Made by a program: the position numbers and the translations under genes
Shown here: in pieces, positions 55,856 through 64,000 of the stretch
Position numbering within the stretch: position 1 is the first letter of the stretch
Layout: every line of letters begins with the position of its first letter
Source: Plumapathes pennacea
Taxonomy: Eukaryota; Cnidaria; Anthozoa; Antipatharia; Myriopathidae
Length of the DNA: 64,000 nucleotides
Reading direction: 5' to 3'
NCBI GenBank assembly: GCA_964036295.1
Contig: OZ038462.1
Coordinates: 41,211,680-41,275,679 of the forward strand
Notes under the pieces: generated by a model
The model's database searches: none
What the model was told of the DNA's origin: nothing
Seen by the model: only the letters and a program-made list of their open reading frames with translations

Positions 55856-58800
55856 ATGTACTTCATCAATCAAGTTTCCTTGCCCAGCTGTCATTGCTTG
55901 ATTTTCCACTTGATTTGTACTGTGAGTTCATCCTCCAACACGACCAAGCCGCTGTTTATTGGTGGATTTTATGGCATAAATGTGTCAGCCAAGGGCTGGA
56001 GCTCCGAGGGTGTCATTCCTGCTGTTAAAATGGCACTTGCACATGTAAACAGTGACCCCTCCCTTCTCAGAGGCTACACACTACATCAAGACTGGAGAGA
56101 TTCTCAAGTAAGGGAATGGTCATTATTATTTTATGGGGGGTGCGGGGTGCAGAGGGGGGAAGGCAAATGGAAGAAGTCGGTCTAAAAACTTTTTATGTCC
56201 CCCCTCCACAAAAGCAACTTTTTGTTCTCAAACTAAGGCTCTGTATTGCCTGCTGCTTCAACAGTGTGACAGTGGGGTTGCCATCAGGGCCATGCTGGAT
56301 TTGGTGGACACTTTGCCTCACAAAATCATGTTCCTTGGACCAGGTTGCTCCCCTGCAGCTGAGCCTATTGCGGAGGCTGCAGTCTACTGGGGTGCAATTC
56401 AAGTAAGCAGGCCATTGTAATTTCTGTTGTTAATCTTCCAGGCTGTAGAGGTTCCTTGATCTCATACATTTTGTCTAAGTGTAATATATTTATTAGGGAT
56501 GAAAGATCCTCTGGGTGCAATGATTGAATTCTCTTCATTCTCTTCAGTGCTAATTCAGTCCAAGAGATTAATAAAAAGAGATCTAGATTAAGCTTTGGGG
56601 TTTTATTTTTATTTTAAAATTTTGGCTTGATTCTTGTTGGTACGTCAGATTGGATACAGTACCACATCTCCTCTGCTCTCAGACAAGGCCAGGTTCCCCC
56701 TGTTCTTTCGCACCAGTCCCTCTGAGACAATCACTAACCCAGGGATCATTTCAATCTTGATGTTCTTCAAGTGGAAGAGAGTTGCGATCATCGTACAAAA
56801 TGACAACATCTTTGCCCAGGTTTGCCATCCATTTAGTACTAGTTCAATATATATTAACCTCTGGTGGCAGTGGTTGTGAAATCTCAGTCTTGGCTGACAG
56901 GACAACAGTTATACCATTATCTTTGATTGGTTTTCTTTTCTGAGTGTCGTACTGTACAGATATGTGCAGGATTGGTCAGATCATGTCACATGAATCTATA
57001 AATCAGAAACTGGTTCTACTCTCAACTGGTGCTACCAGAGATTCATTTAATTAAGTCATTGCTATGCTTGTGCCTTTGTGCAAGTTGTCAGGAAAATTTA
57101 CTAGCCTGACAGAAAAGTCTGGTAGCCCCAGGCAAGTGCATGGACGCTGCTTTTGTCCTGCCCTGCCAGGGTGTAATCTATCATCTCAAATATATTTTGT
57201 TGAAAGGAGATTGGTATAGCCGTAAAATAATATTGTAGCGTTGAAATGTATGTATCCACCACCAATACTCCCTTTACTTACCATTAGACCAAGGAACACC
57301 TCCTTCCCCTTCTGGCTGATGCAAACATCACTGTGGTATTTGTGGAGAGTTTTTCGAATGATCCCTCGTCCATCATCAGAAACATAAAGGTGGGTCATTA
57401 ATAGCTGGAACTGTTCACTGAATGTGTACAATCCACAATGAAACCTGATGTGTGTACTTCTAAATTTCACTGAAGGTACTACACTGTATGAGAGCTGATG
57501 TATTTTATATACCATAGTGTGAGTGGAGAGGGTTTATTTGTCAAATCTTAGAACCCATAAACTAAAATGGTTGGCCAATCTAGTTGAAGATCATACAGTC
57601 ATGTAAGTCTAGGCATATTGTCAATTTTTGTCTTAGTCCAAAGATGTGAGGATTATCATAGGGTTCATGTATGAGGACAAGTTCAGGGATGCAGTTTGCC
57701 AGGTACGGCTTGTGTATTATATGTCATACATTAATGTACTATATGTGCATTTATAGAATAACTATGATACTATGTGCATTCTGATTGGCTAAATAACCTT
57801 GTAAGATGAGACTGTATATTACACGCTGACGTGATACATGATGTATTTTATTGACTAATTATTTTATAAAAGAAATATAGAACACGTAAAATAGCCTCAT
57901 CTAAACACACAGAAAGTTGGGAGAACACGAGAGTAGTGTAGGGAAACTGAGAGTGAGTGGGGGAGGGGGGGGGGGGGGGGGGGTATGAAATAGAGGTGCC
58001 CCTATTGTTTGACTATCAAATACAAAGGGGGTGAGCAAATTGTGGGTGTCTCTGCTTCCCAGAATTTTGCCCAGATATAACCAATGCAAACTGACAAACG
58101 TTAAATATAGAGAATGGTGGTAAATTATTGTACAATACTCGTTCAAGGTGTACCACTCTACTGGCCATAACTTTTCGGTCCCAAGCTCAAAATGCAGATT
58201 TTCTCAAGTTTTTTATGAAAAAAAAATGTACAAGTGATATGTCAGCTGTTACTTGATCATTTTTATCAAATTAAAGCCAAGTTTTCTATTTTTTACTGCA
58301 GTTTGTATGATATATTTCTGAAAACCGCAGAATCTTGTACAATCCTCTTGTTTCTTCCTTGACCATGTATCTCCAGGCCTTCAAGCTTGGAATATATGGT
58401 GGTAAATATGTTTGGTTTGTGCCCGGCTGGTACGGCTCTAGTTGGTGGGAGACAAGGAGTCTTGCGAAGCTGGATTGTTTGCCTGCGCAAATCAAACAGG
58501 CAGCTGGCCATTTTCTAGCCGCTAGACCACAGCCGATGGACCCAAGGCCTGTGCCCACTGTCGCTGGCAAGGTGAGTTTATTCAGAGAGCAACTGAGGCT
58601 TAATGAGAGCAAGGCTTAATGAGAGCAGTTCATAAGAGCAGTTCATAAGAGCAGTTCATAAGAGCAGTTCATAAGAGCAGTTCATAAGAGCTGCATGTAA
58701 GTCCTCCCAAGTTACAGATGCATGTGCACCATGTACTACATGTACCTTTTTTTTCTAAATCAATTTGCTTTATTTTGTAATGAGCACTGTCTTCATATAT

Positions 58801-61800
58801 TGTCAGTGGTTCAAATAAAGATGTTAGTGTTGTTATAAATAAGATAATAAAATGTTATAGATAATCAGTATTGCAGGAGACTTTTTGCACACTTTTTACA
58901 GATATTCTTGAATTAAAAAAAAATTTTTTTTGTTCTTTCTGCAGACTGCTACAGAACTCTTATATGAGTTGCAGCTGATGTGGCAAACCATTAGCTACCC
59001 AGACAACGACTTTTCCACTTTTGCTTATGATGCAGTTTGGAGCATTGCATTGACTTTGAACAAGTCCCTCTCAGTGTTAGCTGAAAGGAACAGGAGTTTA
59101 GGTGATGGGCGCCGTCCACCTGAAAACCTTTTCAGAAACTTGCTTCTCAACCTGACTTTTAGGGGCATGTCAGTAAGTGTCCAACATCACTCAGTACCTG
59201 CCTCATTCCCAGTCAGTCCTCTGTTCTTATGGGAAGCTGGGCACAAATTGGGAGGAGGTGCATGAGGAAATCTTGTCCACCCCACTCATGCTCAGTTTCC
59301 TTGTGTTCCACTCTCTGACTGAAAGAAGAGCTTTGTTGCATCACACACACTGTAGTGTAATATCTTTCCATGTTTTAATAGCTCTTGGTTTCATTTGACA
59401 GGGTCCAGTGAAATTTGATAAAAATGGAGACAGGGAAACAGTCATTGAGATTCTGCAAGCTCGAGGTACATGTGCAGGAATTACAACCCACCCCACCACT
59501 AAACTAAACTCAGTTCTCACCCAGTGATCAACCTATTTTCAAATGAATTCTGTACATTACTCTGTCCACAGATGGTGCGAAAGTGATCGTTGGAGCATTT
59601 TCTGCTAATAAGCTGATGCTAAATGAGTCACTCCTCCAGTGGGAAGGTATTGTAAATCAATCTGCAGGATAATAGATGATAATAGATTTCATATTGCATT
59701 ATGTTTTATTACTTTAATTTACATTAATTCAAAAGTTGAAAAGTTTTTACTAAATCATGCTCACAAATAGTGTGCATATATTTTCACTTTAATACCTGTA
59801 AGTATACTTTGTTGCACTGTGATTTTCTTTCATCTTAAAGTATAAATTATTTTGGTTTCTAGTTTTGGTTTTTAATTTAGGAGATTGAGACCAAAATAAA
59901 TCATTTTCTTTTTCAAAATCAAATTCTCTTCCATTGGTTGAGCTTCAAAAATTCACAAAACTGTCAGTTATTAGGCTATATGATTCCAGGAAGATGGGGG
60001 TGAGCTACATACGTGGGAGGCTCTACCCAAATGAGGTCCTTTTTTTTTTTTTGGTATATTTATAAAGGGTTGGTAAGAATGACTAGCAAAGGGAAAATTG
60101 CATTGGAATTTCATAGGGGTTCCAGAATTTGTGCCTTGATTGAGATCTTCGCAAGTATTGTGGTCCAGAGTTATTGCATGTGGTTTTTCTAGATGTCTTC
60201 CTTTTCAAAGGTATAAATGGGGGCAAAGTTTTACTAGAAATGCATGTATGAATGGGCCACTATTCAAGTGCCACCTCCCAACCCCACCCCCCCCCCCCCC
60301 ACCTGCCCCCCTTCCCCCCCCCCCCCCCCAACTTCTCTGAGGTGATGTTAGTGCTTGGTGTTTAATGCATTATTTCACAATCCAAAACGGTTGCAAGAGA
60401 GCATCCTGTTCTTCCCACAGACCAAAGTTATACTGATGATCTTGATTTATTGTAGGTGATCGTGTGCCATCTGACGGTGTGCGACAGTCACACCAAGTTT
60501 ACACTGCACCTTTGCCTCTGACAGTTACAAGTCTGGTTTTTGCTATCCTGGGGGTGCTGTTTTCACTTTGCTGTTTAGTTTTTAATGTCAAATACAGAAG
60601 ACACAGGTTGGTATATCCTGTTTGGAGCAGAAGATTCAGTTTTGGTTGATGCTTGAGGCATCCTTAGATCTTTGCCAGAGCAAAGCATGGATTAAGTTAG
60701 AATTGTTTTTATGTTGGGTGAGAATGCAATGGCAACATCTCAGAAGCATGTTTTGAGGTCAAGTGTCATGGGGTTGATCAACAAGTCAGAACTAATATTA
60801 CTTGGACCAGGTGATTCTTATCATTAGTATTGCATGTTTATTTTTTGACCGGTATGTGGTCGGTAAAGTCAATCGCGTGGTCGGTATGTGGTCGGTAAAT
60901 CGTATACCGACCACTTACCGACAGTTCAACTTGTTCACAATTACCCCTTTTTTCTACAGGGTAGTCAAGATGTCTTCTCCAGTGTTGAACAACATTACTG
61001 CTTTTGGCTGTGCTGTGTGCTATCTGTATACAGTGCTGAGTGTTTTCACTAACTCTCGTCTCTTGGCCATAAATCATGATAACCTTTGTCAGGTAAAAGA
61101 TACAGAAAAGTATTTTTATGAGGCTTAATTCTTAGATTCTCAGCCATTCTCAATTGGGTATACTTTCATAGCTCCCCCAATCTGTCGATGATCCATGGGG
61201 CTCAGAGGCTTAGTCAAACTCTCCCCCCCCCCCCCCCCCTTGGGCTCTCTCATATATACACAAGATTATTATTATGCCTTTATCCAGAAAGAAATCTGCA
61301 AACTGCCATGTGCATCAAAACTAAAAGCATGAGCTGAAAGAACTCATTTATCCCTAATTTCACTCCTGAACTCAGAATACAAAATAACATTGATCAGTAT
61401 AGGCCAATCAGCTTTCGTCTGAAGTGGCAAATTTTCCGGACTCTCGATAAAGGTTTGCGCGCCTTTTTGGGAAAAAATCATTGTAGCATTACATGTATTA
61501 TATATCGTCGTAAAGGTCTTGGATGGCAGATTACAGATCTGGTGTTATCGTTTTTAGGCACATTGTAGGTGAAGTAAGATTGAGGTTAATTTGAAACTTG
61601 ATTGTTTCGGAAACAGGATACAAAACTTCTGTCAGTTTTATTTGAAAATGCTAAAACAACTTTTTCCTGATACTTAATGAAGTTGACTAAAATACCGTGT
61701 CTGCGAATTTTGGTCTGTTTTGTTTTAAGGATTTTATTCTCATTTATTATAAAGTGGAGGGAGCATTTCAGGACCCTTTTTTTATACAAACTATTTAATA

Positions 61801-62983
61801 AAAAATGAACGAAGCAAAAAATCAAAAATCGCTGACACAGTATTGGAGAATGTGTTGTCTACAGCTCACGGAAATTTGAGCAATATTGACCAAAATGCTC
61901 GAAAGTTTTGATTCCAGAAAGACCTGATTTTTTGCGAAAATCTTTCATCAATCTGATCTAGATTGCACATTACCTTTAATGTGTATGAAAAATGTAATAC
62001 TAGATCTGCATTCTTCAATCCCAGGCCTTTACAACGATATATTGTACGTGTATATATCTTAAATAGCAATGCTACAATAATTTTTTTCCAAGAATATTTT
62101 TGAGGAACGCGCAAACCTTTATTGAGACCTTAATTATCATATTTTTATCTCTGATGAGAGACTGAAGGAGAAAATTGAAGATCTTTTGAAGTTGTTTACT
62201 CTCAGGAGTGAAAAGGGTTAAATGCAAATTTACAAAATATGGACATATGTGGTATGACTTGCAAGGGACATAGGATCTTACATATTATATATTGTAGGCA
62301 AAGCTATGGCTTCTGACTACTGGATTCACACTCACATTTGGAGGAATGTTCGCAAAAACTTGGAGGGTTTACAAAATCTTCACCAACAGACAGCTCAAGA
62401 GAGAGGTAAATTCCCATGTACTCCCAAGTTTCATAACACACATTCTCCCAAGAGAAGTAAATGGATGAGTGATAATAGTGATAATATTGATTTAATCAGT
62501 CTTCATCACTCAACAACTTGCTCTGGTGAGAAACTGAAGTAGAAAATTCAAGCTGGTTACTTTTGGGAGTGAAAAGGTACACTTTTTTCCTATGTGAGTT
62601 CCCTATAGAGTTCTCCACAGGGAGCAAATTCCAAAATTAAGTATACTCTGGTTAGGTCATATACGAAGTATATGGCCATGAAGACAAATACAGAATGTGG
62701 TCATGCCACATTGGACACCTAAAACGGACAGTTGGAGCTGGTCCCAAGGATGTCTGACTTAGAGGGAGTCGACTGTACTGATTTTTAATAATTTCCAACT
62801 TAGTTTTTGTCACTATCAACTTAACTTTCATATTTTCATTTGCAGATAGGCTGTCTGAGCACAACAGCACTTGTCTCTAAGGTACTCTCTGTCTTTATTC
62901 TTGATGTCACTCTGATGGCTGTTTGGAGATATCTTGATCCTCTACAGGACTCAATAATCCATTTACCAATCCAGGTAAGAAAT

Positions 62984-63018
<35 letters not shown>

Positions 63019-64000
63019 CAACAGGGGACCCTTACCTAATAAATGCCAACAAAACTCAACAGGGGTCCCTTACGTAATAAATGCCAAAAATTTAAACAGG
63101 GGACCCATACCCAACAAATGCCATAATAATACATCAGGGAACCTTTATGGAAAAATGCAAGAGGGGACCCTCAGCTATAAAAATAAAAATAAAAAACTGG
63201 AAGTGAGGAACTCTTACATAAATCTGCAAGTAAGTTAAACAGGGATAGCCGTTGAAAGCTCAACTACCGGCCCTTTTTAGTGGGCAGATGTTTTCACACT
63301 TGTCAAAAACCTCAAGAGCCCTACTAAGGGTCCCCTGTTGCATTTTGTTGGCATTATTTTAGGAAAGGCTCCCCTGTTGCAATCTTTTGGCAATTTTTAT
63401 GTAAGGATCGATCCCCTCAAGCCCTTTTTCCAGGCTCTACCCTCACCCCCAGATGACTCTGCCCCTCAACTGAGTCACGGGCCGATTAGTCTCCCTCGCA
63501 GCCGCTATTGGCTCGTCTCGCAACACACCTGGAACACACCCAGAGCCAATAGCGGCTATGAGGGAGTCTTTGGGCCAGTCCCCCAGCCTGAATTTCCTGC
63601 CTATGAAAATGTGTTGATTCAGCATCTCTGTTAAAAATTGTGCTAGATTTTCTTGGCTTAACTTTTGTCTTGTTTGTTTGTTTTTTCTTCCCCACAGCGT
63701 GATCCAGTAGATCCAGACCTAGAGATCAGAACCAGTGCTCATGAGTGCACATGCAAAAATTACAAGCAGTGGCTGCTGGGACTGGCCACCTACAAAGGAG
63801 GCATGTTGTTGTTTGGGGTATTCCTGGCCTGGGAGACCCGTAACGTGCAATACAGAGAACTGAATGATTCACGCAACATTGGAATTGCTGTTTACAACAT
63901 CTTTTTGTACTCCACGCTAATGCTGAGTGTGGAGTTTGCGTTGAACGATTTTGTCATCAAAAGTTTGTTCTCGGAGTTTGCCGTTCTTATCTGCAACACT
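55856..64000 (+). CDS. GABA-B-type class C G-protein-coupled receptor subunit, N-terminal through TM6 (3' end outside window)
   Basis: Fourteen exons: 55856-56107, 56265-56402, 56649-56819, 57288-57389, 57637-57702, 58377-58571, 58945-59172, 59402-59465, 59572-59646, 60456-60606, 60960-61092, 62298-62405, 62846-62974, 63698-64000+; 705 residues so far. Seen: a signal-peptide-like start (CHCLIFHLICTVSS); Venus-flytrap domain (FIGGFYGIN, MFLGPGCSPAAEPIAEAA, FPLFFRTSPSETITNPG, GKYVWFVPGWYG, FAYDAVWSIALTLNKS); no cysteine-rich linker, as in GABA-B receptors; TM1 to TM6 including AKLWLLTTGFTLTFGGMFAK (TM3), VWRYLDPLQD (end of TM4) and GVFLAWETRNV (TM5). Family role: obligate dimer coupling to Gi/o. 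In the ligand pocket the first Ser of GCS and the Ser/Thr run in GYSTTSP are kept, but the Glu that in GABA-B1 contacts GABA (upstream of AYDA) is Phe here. Ligand is therefore uncertain. Upstream in-frame stop at 55817-55819 makes 55856 the first Met. Confidence 0.93.
57958..57983 (+). repeat. Poly-G run
   Basis: Almost pure G inside a GABA-B-like intron. Similar G or C runs occur at about 28687, 35938, 42636, 43010, 44403, 60290-60330 and 61225. All are intronic or intergenic and prone to length error in sequencing. Confidence 0.85.
58165..58322. mobile_element. TTAA-ended MITE family P1, copy 8 (diverged)
   Basis: AACTTTTCGGTCCCAAGCTC, AAATGCAGATTTTCTCAAG, GTACAAGTGATATGTCAGCT, CAGTTTGTATGATATATTTC: family order kept. 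Ends 55 bp before the exon at 58377 of the GABA-B-like gene. Confidence 0.55.
58625..58691 (+). repeat. 13-bp minisatellite
   Basis: About five copies of AGTTCATAAGAGC in a row, immediately after GCTTAATGAGAGCA repeats, 40-50 bp downstream of the donor of the exon ending 58571. Confidence 0.9.
62140..62221. mobile_element. TTAA-ended MITE family P1, copy 9 (3' fragment)
   Basis: GAGAGACTGAAGGAGAAAAT, then CTCAGGAGTGAAAAGGG and TTAA at 62218-62221: the right end of the family, lacking the left half. Just upstream of the TM3 exon of the GABA-B-like gene. Confidence 0.6.
62415..62580. mobile_element. TTAA-ended MITE family P1, copy 10
   Basis: ACTCCCAAGTTTCATAACAC, CATTCTCCCAAGAG, GGATGAGTGATAAT, GAGAAACTGAAGTAGAAAAT and TTACTTTTGGGAGTGAAAAG. 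Starts about 10 bp after the TM3-exon donor. Confidence 0.65.
62985..63420. repeat. A-tract, minisatellite (about 48-bp units) and its inverted partner
   Basis: After a poly-A run, units carrying CAACAGGGGACCCTTAC and TAATAAATGCCAA recur three to four times (63018-63160). The inverse, GGGTCCCCTGTTGCATTTTG and TTGGCATTATTTTAGGAAAG, appears twice at 63327-63405. The whole could form a long hairpin in the GABA-B-like intron. Confidence 0.75.
63488..63570. repeat. Hairpin-forming inverted repeat
   Basis: AGTCTCCCTCGCAGCCGCTA onwards to TTGGCTC (63488-63514) pairs with GAGCCAATAGCGGCTATGAG then GGAGTCT. About 26-bp arms with one or two mismatches and a loop of under 30 bp. Probably a tiny MITE. 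Confidence 0.75.

Noticed and set aside
58625..58691. CRISPR-like regular repeat
   Set aside because: Repeats are 13 bp with no spacers, in an intron of an animal gene: a minisatellite.
62306..62542. Open frame over the TM3 region of the GABA-B-like gene
   Set aside because: Wrong frame; the in-phase reading from 62298 gives a clear class C TM3.

Overview
This is eukaryotic genomic DNA. Every protein gene is split by short GT-AG introns (plus two GC-AG ones), and the gene set is metazoan: an Ig-domain receptor tyrosine kinase, an M13 zinc endopeptidase, arfaptin, a Tec-family kinase, TSR2 and a class C GPCR of the GABA-B type. Compact genes, AT-rich introns full of small inverted-repeat elements and a non-bilaterian feel to the receptors suggest a cnidarian, probably an anthozoan such as a stony coral. 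That assignment is inference; no species marker is visible.

Layout, left to right. (1) 1-10941, plus strand: 3' part of an FGFR-like receptor tyrosine kinase (Ig domain, TM helix, split kinase, C-tail). (2) 13362-20861, minus strand: a complete 17-exon neprilysin/ECE-like M13 metallopeptidase of 754 aa. A U4 snRNA gene sits in its fourth intron, and an identical U4 copy lies just upstream of its first coding exon. (3) 22608-24758, plus: arfaptin, three coding exons, 366 aa. (4) 27055-37541, plus: a complete 21-exon Tec-family kinase (PH, BTK motif, Pro-rich, SH3, SH2, kinase; 632 aa). (5) 40408-44870, minus: TSR2, five coding exons, 203 aa. (6) 49035-51335, minus: an unrecognised five-exon multi-pass membrane protein, 195 aa. 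(7) 55856 to the window edge, plus: a GABA-B-like receptor, from signal peptide to about TM6.

The genes do not form an operon or an obvious pathway. They include signal receivers (FGFR-like receptor, GABA-B-like receptor), a cytoplasmic kinase that could act below receptors (Tec), a peptide-degrading ectoenzyme (M13), a Golgi/endosome BAR protein (arfaptin), ribosome biogenesis (TSR2) and splicing RNA (U4). All coding exons listed were joined by eye from splice sites, and the reading phase agrees at every junction.

The remaining DNA is dominated by small non-autonomous elements: a TTAA-ended piggyBac-like MITE family with about ten copies, a second TTAA-ended foldback, a Harbinger-like MITE with a TTA duplication, a 1.17-kb element with 27-bp inverted ends and a 9-bp target duplication, several long palindromes, a tRNA-derived SINE, and minisatellites. 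The observations most worth following are the twin U4 genes, the unusual FGFR-like kinase residues, the GC-AG introns, the altered ligand site of the GABA-B-like receptor, and the unrecognised membrane protein.
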